From an uncultured Porphyromonadaceae bacterium (lineage in GTDB: Bacteria; Bacteroidota; Bacteroidia; Bacteroidales; Porphyromonadaceae): a DNA stretch of 14,337 bases. The stretch lies in the NCBI GenBank assembly GCA_947253625.1, contig CAMYAB010000019.1, positions 1 to 14,337 of the forward strand, given 5' to 3'. This document shows, piece after piece, positions 8,222 through 14,337 of this stretch. The position numbers and the translations under genes are program-made. The stretch's first letter is position 1, and each line of letters opens with the position of its first letter. Below the pieces are notes generated by a model. It was not told the origin of the DNA and ran no database searches. It saw only the letters and a list, made by a program, of their open reading frames with translations.

Positions 8222-8242
8222 ATAGGTCGGGCCGAGGCGACC
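8212..8242 (-). terminator. Probable folP terminator (proximal)
   Basis: GGTCG (8225-8229) and CGACC (8238-8242) form a 5-bp GC-rich stem with an 8-nt loop. On the minus strand it is followed by TATTTTTTCTTTC. It lies about 60 bp beyond the folP stop. The stem is short, so its efficiency is uncertain. Confidence 0.5.
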
Positions 8243-8300
8243 CTCCTCTCTCTGTTTTCGGACGACAGTCTTTGCCCAAATAGGCCCGTTTTTGGGGGAC

Positions 8301-9218
8301 TCAGGGCATCGTATCCGATCCGATGACGCTCATCGGGCTCTCTGCTTGGGCATGGGTGCGGATTTCGCGGACGATGCGGACGGCTTCGACAGCTTGGCGG
8401 ACATCGTGTACGCGGATAATGTGTGCGCCCTCCAGTAGCGCATAGGTGTCGAGTACGGTGGTGCCATTGAGCATCTCTTGGGGGGTGCCTCCGAGTAGGC
8501 GGTAGAGCATGCTCTTGCGACTGATACCGACCAGTAGAGGGTAGCCTAGTGCGACAAACTTGTACAGGTCGGCCATTAGCTCGTAGTTTTGCTCCAGAGT
8601 TTTGCTAAAGCCAAAGCCCGGGTCGAGGATGATGTTTTCGTCTTTTAGGCCGAGGTCCTTGACGATCGAGACGCGGTGCAGCATCTCGCGGAGTACCGTG
8701 TCCGCCACTCGTCCGTCGTACCGGCAGAGGCTCTGCATGGTCTTGGGGGTGCCACGCATGTGCATGAGTATGTAGGGGACCTGTAGGTGAGCCACGGTCT
8801 CGGCCATGCGCTCATCGATGAGTCCGCCCGATACGTCGTTGATGATGTCCGCTCCACCCTCCTCGACACAGAGTCGTGCCACATCGGCCCGAAACGTGTC
8901 CACACTGACAATGGCCTCGGAGTGCACTTCGCGGATGGCGGTGAGGACCTCCCGCAGTCGGCGCCACTCCTCCTCCGGGGTCACCTCCTCGGCATCGGGG
9001 CGTGTAGAGTAGCCTCCGACATCGATGATCTCCGCTCCCTCGCTGAGGATCTGCTCGATACGGTCGTGGATCTGTAGGGTGCCTTGGATCCGGCTGCCGG
9101 GGTAGAAGGAGTCGGGAGTGTGGTTGAGGATACCCATGACGATGGGTTGGTCGGTGAGGTCCAGTAGACGACCTCGCACCTGTAGGGTGGTGTGGCGGAG
9201 TGGGGTATTGGTGTCCAT
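8301..9218 (-). CDS. folP: Dihydropteroate synthase
   Basis: A 305-residue enzyme that condenses 4-aminobenzoate with 6-hydroxymethyl-dihydropterin diphosphate in folate synthesis; it is the target of sulfonamides. Motifs in order: MGILNHTPDSF (28-38), DVGGYSTRPDA (66-76; the common form is GGESTRPGA), VSVDTFRADVA (about 104-114), DIINDVSGG (about 125-133), DPGFGFSK (from D199), GISRKSML (R234, K235, S236) and RVHDV (269-273, H271). All substrate-binding motifs are present. The frame stays open upstream to 9671, but that would overlap the divergent hexosaminidase, and family similarity begins just after the ATG at 9218, so I use that start. It converges on the efflux operon and stands alone, with no other folate gene beside it. 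Confidence 0.95.
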   Translation of the reverse strand: MDTNTPLRHTTLQVRGRLLDLTDQPIVMGILNHTPDSFYPGSRIQGTLQIHDRIEQILSEGAEIIDVGGYSTRPDAEEVTPEEEWRRLREVLTAIREVHSEAIVSVDTFRADVARLCVEEGGADIINDVSGGLIDERMAETVAHLQVPYILMHMRGTPKTMQSLCRYDGRVADTVLREMLHRVSIVKDLGLKDENIILDPGFGFSKTLEQNYELMADLYKFVALGYPLLVGISRKSMLYRLLGGTPQEMLNGTTVLDTYALLEGAHIIRVHDVRQAVEAVRIVREIRTHAQAESPMSVIGSDTMP

Positions 9219-9323
9219 GGTTGTTGTCGGTATAGGGTATGGGCTCGGGTAAGTGGTTGGCCGAGTCTCTGCTCCTGCAAAGGTGACAAAAAAGGCCGAA
9301 CTTTCCGTGTCGGACAAATTCGT

Positions 9324-9331
9324 TATCTTAG
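9324..9331 (+). promoter_or_regulatory. Possible -7 element of the hexosaminidase gene
   Basis: TATCTTAG differs from the Bacteroidota consensus TAnnTTTG at one position and lies 47 bp before the ATG at 9379. No clear -33 element is visible. The call is weak. Confidence 0.3.
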
Positions 9332-9378
9332 TACTCCAAAGTAGTATTGACAGACAACCTTTTTCCCCATTTTCCAAG

Positions 9379-11337
9379 ATGAAAAAAACGCTATTCCTAC
9401 TGCTCACTTTCGTAGTCGGTTTTGCCACCTTTGCACAAAATGCCAAGCCCTTTGTCGTACCTGAGCTGAAGAGCTGGGTGGGTACCAAGGGGTACTTTTG
9501 GGTAACCCCACAGACTTCCTTGTCCTCCTCGCCTGAGCAAAAAGTGCTGCGTGACGACCTGGCACAACAACTCGAGACACTGCTCGGGCAGCCGGTCGTC
9601 ACCGCTGAGGCAACTGCGCAGGGCGGTATCATCCTAGAGCAGGTGATTGATGCCGACCTCACCGCCACCAATGAGGCCTACCGCATCCTGATCACTCCCG
9701 ACGAAGTGCGGATACAGGGAGGCAATACCGGATCCATACGGTGGGGGTGCCAGACGATACTCCAGATGCTGGAGCAAAATAGGGCACTTCCATGTGGGAC
9801 GATCCTCGACGAGCCGGAGTATGCGGTGCGAGGATTCATGCTTGATGTGGGGCGCAAGTTCTTTGATACGAACTTTATTCGCGCCACCCTCAAGATGATG
9901 GCCTACTACAAGATGAATGTCCTGCACATCCACCTCAACGACAATGGATTCAAACAGTTTTACGGCGACGACTGGGACAAGACCTACGCCGCCTTTCGCC
10001 TCGAGAGTGAGCGCTATCCGGGGCTGACCGCCAAGGATGGACACTATACCAAGGCTGAGTTTCGAGCACTCCAAAAGGAGGCCAACGACCACTATGGCGT
10101 GACGATCATACCGGAGATCGATGTGCCGGCTCACTCACTCGCTTTTGCGCACTACATGCCGGAGCTGGGCAGTGAGCAGTATGGACGAGACCACTTGGAC
10201 CTTTTCAACCCCAAGACCTACGAGGTGCTCGACAATCTCTTCGACGAATACCTCTCGGGCGAGGACCCCGTCTTCGTCAACCGCTACGTGCATATCGGCA
10301 CCGACGAGTACAGCAACAAGGACCAAAAAGTGGTGGAACAATTTAGAGCCTTCACCGACCACTACATCCGCAAAGTGGAGCAATACGGCAAAGTGGCGGC
10401 CGTATGGGGCAGCCTCACTCACGCCAAGGGCGAGACCCCTGTAAAGGTCGACAACGTCCTCATGTACTGCTGGAGCAAAGACTACTCCCTCACCTCCCAG
10501 ATGATCGACCTGGGCTACGACATTGTCTCCGTCCCGGACAACTGGATGTATATCGTGCCGGCCGCCGGCTATTACTTTGACTACCTCAATATCCGCCACA
10601 TCTACAACGACTGGACACCGGCCGTGACCGTCGGCGGTGAGGTCTTTGAGGAGCGTCACCCAAAGATCAAGGGCGGGATGTTTGCAGTCTGGAACGACCA
10701 CTGCGGCAATGGTATCAGCGCACAAGATGTCTTTCACCGCATGTTGCCGGCCACACAGACAGTGGCGACCAAGATGTGGACCGGTAGGCATGTGTCACTG
10801 CCTTTTGAGCTCTTCGACACCAAGCGCAAAGCACTCAGCGCCGCACCCGGGGTGAACCTGCTTGGTCTGCCAAAGGGGCGGATCCCGGCCACCATAGCGG
10901 AGGTCGCCACCCCCAATCCCGGACTGCTTGCCCTACCTATGGATGAGATAGGGTACAACTACCGTGTCTCTTTTGACCTGCGCATCGGCAAAAATCCTGC
11001 AGGGACGGCACTCTTTTCGTCGCCATACAGCACGCTTTACCTGTGCGATCCCGAGAGCGGACGACTGGGCTACGAGCGGGATGGCTACCGCTATACCTTC
11101 GACTACACCGTGCCGATCGGACGCACCGTCAGCATAGCGATAGAGGGTACCAACCGTGAGACGAGACTCTTTGAGGATGGTCAGCTCATCCAGACACTTG
11201 GCATCATCCCACACCCCGAGGACAAGCACCTCGACCGCCCACGCCACTTCGTCCGGACCCTGGTATTCCCTCTGGCCAAGTTTGAGCCGATTCACGGCAC
11301 ACTGCGCAACCTCAGAGTCGACTATCTCGGCGACTGA
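9379..11337 (+). CDS. Secreted GH20 beta-N-acetylhexosaminidase
   Basis: A 652-residue glycoside hydrolase family 20 enzyme, which removes terminal N-acetylhexosamine from glycans. The ATG at 9379 gives a textbook signal peptide (MKKTLFLLLTFVVGFATFA, cleavage before Q20). An in-frame ATG at 9253 would add 42 unrelated residues ahead of it, so I reject that. Domains: GH20 N-terminal domain (about 28-145), catalytic TIM barrel (about 148-500) with RGFMLDVGRKFF, HIHLNDNGFK, PEIDVPAH and HIGTDEYS. D309-E310 is the expected polarising Asp and acid/base Glu of substrate-assisted catalysis. About 125 C-terminal residues (about 528-652) look like a beta-sandwich of the LamG/concanavalin type, possibly carbohydrate-binding. 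It probably acts in the periplasm or at the cell surface on host glycoproteins or mucins. Exact linkage specificity (hexosaminidase or lacto-N-biosidase-like) is not readable. Confidence 0.93.
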   Translation: MKKTLFLLLTFVVGFATFAQNAKPFVVPELKSWVGTKGYFWVTPQTSLSSSPEQKVLRDDLAQQLETLLGQPVVTAEATAQGGIILEQVIDADLTATNEAYRILITPDEVRIQGGNTGSIRWGCQTILQMLEQNRALPCGTILDEPEYAVRGFMLDVGRKFFDTNFIRATLKMMAYYKMNVLHIHLNDNGFKQFYGDDWDKTYAAFRLESERYPGLTAKDGHYTKAEFRALQKEANDHYGVTIIPEIDVPAHSLAFAHYMPELGSEQYGRDHLDLFNPKTYEVLDNLFDEYLSGEDPVFVNRYVHIGTDEYSNKDQKVVEQFRAFTDHYIRKVEQYGKVAAVWGSLTHAKGETPVKVDNVLMYCWSKDYSLTSQMIDLGYDIVSVPDNWMYIVPAAGYYFDYLNIRHIYNDWTPAVTVGGEVFEERHPKIKGGMFAVWNDHCGNGISAQDVFHRMLPATQTVATKMWTGRHVSLPFELFDTKRKALSAAPGVNLLGLPKGRIPATIAEVATPNPGLLALPMDEIGYNYRVSFDLRIGKNPAGTALFSSPYSTLYLCDPESGRLGYERDGYRYTFDYTVPIGRTVSIAIEGTNRETRLFEDGQLIQTLGIIPHPEDKHLDRPRHFVRTLVFPLAKFEPIHGTLRNLRVDYLGD

Positions 11338-11365
11338 TAGCCCCTACGGAGTAAACACTTTTTGG

Positions 11366-11373
11366 TACTTTTG
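11366..11373 (+). promoter_or_regulatory. Bacteroidota-type -7 promoter element for pta-ackA
   Basis: TACTTTTG matches TAnnTTTG exactly and lies 46 bp before the pta ATG. No terminator is visible between the hexosaminidase stop and this site, so some read-through is possible. Confidence 0.5.
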
Positions 11374-11419
11374 TGCGGAAGCAATATTTTCAACCACATA
11401 TACTTAGTCACATCTCATC

Positions 11420-12439
11420 ATGCACTTACTTGATACCTTGGTCCAAAAAGCCCAAAAGGCCCCCAAGACTATAGTCCTACCCGAGGGTACGGAAGAAAGA
11501 ACACTCATTGCGGCCGATAGGATCCTCGCCAATGCTGTCGCCAAAGTCATCCTCATCGGAGAGCCGGAGGCCATCCATGCCGAAGCCCAACGCCTAGGCC
11601 TCACCCACATCGACAAGGCCCGCATCATCTCCCCGACCCAAAATCCTGACAAACAAAAGCACGCCGACCTACTCTACGACCTCCGAAAGAGCAAAGGTAT
11701 GACTCCCGACGAGGCTCTCAAAAAGGTGGAGAACCCCCTCTATCTCGCCACCCTGCTCATCAAGAGCGGTGAGGCGGATGGCGAAGTGGCCGGTGCGCAA
11801 AATACCACGGGCAACGTCCTCCGCCCTGCGCTCCAGATCATCAAGACCAAGCCGGGCGTACATGTTGTGAGCGGTGCATTCATCCTCATCATGAATGAGG
11901 CCCTCAAGGGACACTACTATGGAGAGGATGGGATCCTGGTGCTGGCCGACTGCGCTGTCATGCCCGACCCCACTGCCGACGAACTGGCACAGATCGCAGT
12001 CTCCTCCGCTGACACTGCACGGGCCATCGTCGGGATCGAGCCACGGATAGCCATGCTCAGCTTTAGCACCAAGGGGAGTGCCAAGCACGACCATGTGGAC
12101 AAGGTCGTAGAGGCGACCCGCATTGCACACGAGCTGGCTCCCGCTCTGCAGATAGATGGCGAGCTGCAGGTAGATGCGGCACTTGATCCCAAGACCGGAG
12201 CACAAAAAGCACCCGGCAGCACAGTCGCAGGCAAGGCAAACGTCCTCGTATTCCCCGATCTCCAAAGTGGAAATATCGGCTACAAGCTCGTCCAACGCCT
12301 CGGAGGAGCCACAGCAGTGGGCCCCATTCTGCAAGGAATGGCACACCCGGTCAACGACCTCAGTAGAGGGTGCTCCGCCGACGACATCTACTACATGATC
12401 GCCATCACGAGCCTACAAGCCGCCGCGGCCGCTCACTGA
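11420..12439 (+). CDS. pta: Phosphate acetyltransferase (short form)
   Basis: A 339-residue enzyme that converts acetyl-CoA and phosphate to acetyl phosphate in the cytoplasm. The length fits the short form, which consists of the catalytic PTA_PTB domain only, without the N-terminal regulatory extension of the E. coli enzyme (about 714 residues). Visible family motifs are TIVLPEGTEERTL near the start, GEADGEVAGAQNTTGNVLRP in the middle, LADCAVMPDPTADELAQIA, PRIAMLSFSTKGSAKH, and the C-terminal NVLVFPDLQSGNIGYKLVQR and GPILQGMAHPVNDLSRGCS, where conserved Arg and Ser residues of the active site are found. It is followed after 43 bp by ackA, the next enzyme of the pathway, and the two are very likely one operon. 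Together they make ATP and acetate, a main fermentation route in asaccharolytic anaerobes. Confidence 0.96.
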   Translation: MHLLDTLVQKAQKAPKTIVLPEGTEERTLIAADRILANAVAKVILIGEPEAIHAEAQRLGLTHIDKARIISPTQNPDKQKHADLLYDLRKSKGMTPDEALKKVENPLYLATLLIKSGEADGEVAGAQNTTGNVLRPALQIIKTKPGVHVVSGAFILIMNEALKGHYYGEDGILVLADCAVMPDPTADELAQIAVSSADTARAIVGIEPRIAMLSFSTKGSAKHDHVDKVVEATRIAHELAPALQIDGELQVDAALDPKTGAQKAPGSTVAGKANVLVFPDLQSGNIGYKLVQRLGGATAVGPILQGMAHPVNDLSRGCSADDIYYMIAITSLQAAAAAH

Positions 12440-12482
12440 TCCCCAAAAACACCCACCACACTCAAAAAAAAACAATCAAGAC

Positions 12483-13697
12483 ATGAAAATACTCGTACTC
12501 AACTGCGGAAGCTCCTCCGTGAAGTATAAGCTCTACGAAATGGCCAATGAGCAAGTCATCGCTCAGGGAGGCGTGGAGCGGGTAGGGCAGGAAGGCTCCT
12601 TCCTAAAGTTCAAGGACAGAATGGGCGAGTCCGTCACGATCGAAAAATACCTACCCGAGCACACCACAGCTGTGGAGCTCATCCTGGAGACCCTCCAAGA
12701 CCCCAAGCACAAGTACATCGACTCCATCAACGAGATCGACGCCGTAGGTCACCGAGTAGTGCACGGAGGCGAGACATTTAGCAAAAGTACGCTTATCACC
12801 GATGAGGTGATCCAAAAGGTCAAGTCGCTCAGCGACCTTGCCCCCTTGCACAACCCCGCCAACCTCAAGGGCGTGGCCGCCATCTCCAAGCTCCTGCCAC
12901 ACGTGCCACAGGTGGCGGTATTCGACACAGCGTTTCACCAGACCATGGAGCCCTATGCCTACATGTACCCACTCCCCTATAGGATGTACAGCGACTACAA
13001 GGTGCGCCGATACGGATTTCACGGCACCAGCCACCGCTATGTGAGCAAGCGCGGAGCCGCATTCCTCGGGCTGGACTACGACACCGCACGCATCATCACC
13101 TGCCACATCGGCAATGGCGGATCCATAGCCGCCGTCCGTGGTGGACAAGTCGTGGACACCACCATGGGGCTCACCCCTGTCGAAGGACTGATGATGGGCA
13201 CCCGAACGGGAGACATCGACCCCGGTGCACTCGTCTACGTCATGCAAAAAGAGGGCCTCGATGCGGATGGGCTCAACAAACTGGTCAATAAGGAGTCCGG
13301 AGTCCTCGGGTTCAGCGGTATCTCCAGCGATATGCGCGACATAGAGTCCGGCATGGAGTCCGGAGACGAGCGATCCATCCTCACCATGCAGATGTACAAC
13401 CATCGGATCAAAAAGTACGTCGGTGCCTTTTTGGCCGAGCTGGATGGTGCCGATGCGATCATCTTCACCGGTGGTGTGGGCGAAAACCAGGCCATCACAC
13501 GCGAGTACGTCTGCGACAATATGGACTACGCCGGTATCAAGATCGACAAGGAGCTCAACCGCAAGGTCCGCGCCAAGGAGGTACTCCTCTCCACACCGGA
13601 CAGCAAGGTAAAGGTTGCCATCATCCCCACCGACGAGGAGTTGCTCATCGCCAAGGATACCCACGATATTGTACTGAGCCAAGGCAAGGGACGTTGA
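12483..13697 (+). CDS. ackA: Acetate kinase
   Basis: A 404-residue enzyme that transfers phosphate from acetyl phosphate to ADP, giving acetate and ATP. It opens with LVLNCGSSSVKYKLYEM, the first acetate-kinase signature, and contains YGFHGTSHRYV, the second. The catalytic residues described for the Methanosarcina enzyme fall at the same numbers here: N7, R91, H123, D148, H180 and R241. The C-terminal glutamate lies in PTDEELLIAKDT (E385, one off the reference numbering). Nucleotide-binding segments CHIGNGGSIAAV and FTGGVGENQAI are intact. The start ATG lies 43 bp after pta, in an A/C-rich spacer without a terminator. A hairpin terminator follows 38 bp after the stop. The enzyme should be fully active. 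Confidence 0.97.
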   Translation: MKILVLNCGSSSVKYKLYEMANEQVIAQGGVERVGQEGSFLKFKDRMGESVTIEKYLPEHTTAVELILETLQDPKHKYIDSINEIDAVGHRVVHGGETFSKSTLITDEVIQKVKSLSDLAPLHNPANLKGVAAISKLLPHVPQVAVFDTAFHQTMEPYAYMYPLPYRMYSDYKVRRYGFHGTSHRYVSKRGAAFLGLDYDTARIITCHIGNGGSIAAVRGGQVVDTTMGLTPVEGLMMGTRTGDIDPGALVYVMQKEGLDADGLNKLVNKESGVLGFSGISSDMRDIESGMESGDERSILTMQMYNHRIKKYVGAFLAELDGADAIIFTGGVGENQAITREYVCDNMDYAGIKIDKELNRKVRAKEVLLSTPDSKVKVAIIPTDEELLIAKDTHDIVLSQGKGR

Positions 13698-13735
13698 TCC
13701 CTCCTCGCTTTGGTGCGATAGGATAACCAACCATT

Positions 13736-13777
13736 GAGGGTGTGCCGAAACAATTGTTCTGGCACACCCTCTCTCTT
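13736..13777 (+). terminator. Intrinsic terminator after ackA
   Basis: GAGGGTGTGCC (13736-13746) pairs perfectly with GGCACACCCTC (13761-13771), and the loop itself holds the palindrome AACAATTGTT. A pyrimidine tract CTCTCTTT follows. The T run is poor but the stem is strong. Confidence 0.75.
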
Positions 13778-13860
13778 TGTGTGCAACAGGCTCAAAAGCC
13801 TACCAAAAAGGCCCCAAAAACAGGCGATTTTTTGGCCAAAAATGCCTCCTTCGGTGAGCG

Positions 13861-13870
13861 TTGATAATCA
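13861..13870 (+). repeat. Leader motif of repeat array 3
   Basis: TTGATAATCA, identical to the 10-mer at 8103, again starts exactly 36 bp before the first ACGG of its array. The leader ends in GAGTTTT, like GAGTTTC at array 2. An imperfect hairpin (13822-13847) lies just upstream, as a hairpin does at array 2. Confidence 0.75.
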
Positions 13871-13891
13871 GATAGTTATAGGTAGACTCGA

Positions 13892-13979
13892 GTTTTACGG
13901 ATAGAAGCGAAAGTTTTCACGGATAGAAGCGAAAGTTTTCACGGATAAAAGCGATCAATTAGACGGATAGAAGGGGAAA
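13892..13979 (+). repeat. 22-bp phased repeat array 3 (four units, the last degenerate)
   Basis: ACGG begins at 13897, 13919, 13941 and 13963, exactly 22 bp apart. Units 1 and 2 are identical over 22 bp (core followed by GAAAGTTTTC), unit 3 has one core substitution (ACGGATAAAAGC) and continues GATCA, and unit 4 is preceded by TTAG, as in array 1, and turns into a G/A-rich tail. The array begins 194 bp after the ackA stop. Confidence 0.9.
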
Positions 13980-14009
13980 ACAACACCCAGTTTTGCGCCC
14001 CCAACTTTG

Positions 14010-14302
14010 CCGATCTGCTTTGCGACCCCTGGCGGGGTCGTGTTTTTTCGGGGCGACTGCGGTCCCGGGGTCTTCGGGGCTGCGCCCCTCGACACCCGGG
14101 CTATGAAAGAGGCACCCCTAACGGGGTGCTGCAACCCAATTTTGCCGACCCGATATTGCCGACCCGCTTTGCCCAAATAACGGATCCGATGGCAAGGTCT
14201 GCCGACCCCGACAGGGGTCGCAAAACAGATCGGACAGAGGGGAAACAAAAAGGGGCTGCCGACCCCGCAAGGGGTCGCTCCTTCATAGCCGGGCGGTCGA
14301 GG
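14010..14302. repeat. GC-rich hairpin cluster with two interleaved inverted repeats
   Basis: Inverted pair A: 14010-14040 and 14203-14233, 31 bp with 2 mismatches. Inverted pair B: 14087-14128 and 14261-14302, 42 bp with 9 mismatches. Each copy contains a short hairpin of 7-bp stem and 4-nt loop: 14023-14040 (loop TGGC), 14112-14129 (TAAC), 14203-14220 (GACA) and 14260-14277 (GCAA). Three have the stem CGACCCC/GGGGTCG and one has GCACCCC/GGGGTGC. A fifth hairpin (GGGGC-TGC-GCCCC) lies at 14076-14088. The unit resembles a BIME or MITE-like non-autonomous repeat, with no protein gene inside. Its right boundary may lie beyond the window. Confidence 0.7.
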
Positions 14303-14337
14303 AGGGACCAAAGCCCCGACGATGACCCCCGGAAAGG

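Larger units (their letters stand above)
7913..8300. other. Intergenic region between convergent pump gene and folP
   Basis: 388 bp without a gene. It contains the efflux-operon terminator (7936-7995), a C/T-rich stretch with no recognised feature (about 7996-8079), a hairpin terminator for the minus strand (8080-8104), the repeat leader (8103-8112), 22-bp array 2 (8134-8221), and a second minus-strand terminator (8212-8242). A weak hairpin CCCAAA...TTTGGG (8275-8296) lies just beyond the folP stop and lacks a T run. Confidence 0.7.
13698..14337. other. Gene-free right end: terminator, repeat array 3 and hairpin cluster
   Basis: 640 bp to the window edge with no credible gene. It contains the ackA terminator (13736-13777), an imperfect hairpin with a TTGGCCAA centre (13822-13847), the repeat leader (13861-13870), 22-bp array 3 (13892-13979), and a GC-rich hairpin cluster in inverted copies (14010-14302). 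A minus-strand open frame of 118 codons (14311-13955) crosses the repeats and hairpins and is low-complexity, so it is not called. Confidence 0.75.

Noticed and set aside
8275..8296. CCCAAA...TTTGGG hairpin just after folP as its terminator
   Set aside because: The stem is short with a 10-nt loop and no T run follows on the minus strand; the hairpins at 8212-8242 and 8080-8104 are better candidates.
9253..9378. Upstream start of the hexosaminidase at 9253
   Set aside because: It would put 42 polar residues before a perfect signal peptide; the ATG at 9379 gives a normal exported enzyme.
9219..9671. N-terminal extension of folP to an ATG at 9671
   Set aside because: It would run through the signal peptide and first domain of the divergent hexosaminidase and adds 151 residues with no dihydropteroate synthase similarity.
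12651..13730. 359-codon minus-strand open frame opposite ackA
   Set aside because: It is the antisense shadow of ackA, which has every catalytic residue. The shadow translation is rich in Val, Gly and His and fits no family.
13955..14311. 118-codon minus-strand open frame at the right end
   Set aside because: It crosses array 3 and the hairpin cluster. Its Gly/Pro/Arg-rich translation repeats because the DNA repeats, and it resembles no known family.
1..14337. tRNA, rRNA, riboswitch or insertion sequence
   Set aside because: No cloverleaf, ribosomal segment, known riboswitch core or transposase frame was recognised on either strand by eye.

Overview
The window looks like chromosomal DNA from an anaerobic Bacteroidota species, most likely Porphyromonas or a close relative. 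The evidence is protein-level resemblance of all genes to that group, promoter-like TAnnTTTG elements instead of a sigma70 -10 box, little Shine-Dalgarno signal, and the pta-ackA acetate pair. The species cannot be named from the sequence alone.

Layout, left to right. (1) The 3' part of sufD (Fe-S cluster assembly), running in from the left edge and closed by a strong bidirectional terminator. (2) A 455-bp intergenic region with a 22-bp repeat array and the promoter of a four-gene efflux operon. (3) The efflux operon: a TetR-type regulator, a TolC-type outer-membrane channel, a membrane-fusion adaptor and an RND pump of the AcrB type, all on + and tightly packed (8-bp overlap, 8-bp gap, 17-bp gap), ending in a terminator. 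(4) A 388-bp intergenic region with a second 22-bp array lying between two terminators that face the opposite strand. (5) folP (dihydropteroate synthase) on the minus strand. (6) A divergent, secreted GH20 beta-N-acetylhexosaminidase. (7) pta and ackA, which turn acetyl-CoA into acetate and ATP. (8) A 640-bp region without a gene, holding the ackA terminator, a third 22-bp array and a cluster of GC-rich hairpins in inverted copies.

The genes are ordinary housekeeping and accessory genes. The part not explained by them is an intergenic repeat family. Three loci each carry four units spaced exactly 22 bp apart, all in the same orientation. The order of unit variants is similar at each locus, and two loci share a leader motif (TTGATAATCA) exactly 36 bp before the first unit. 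This points to dispersal of a whole element rather than independent expansion. At the right edge the third copy runs straight into a hairpin-rich segment with a 31-bp (2 mismatches) and a 42-bp (9 mismatches) inverted repeat, so it may be one composite non-autonomous element. The architecture recalls the minisatellite-bearing MITEs reported in Porphyromonas gingivalis, but identity with any named element cannot be tested here.
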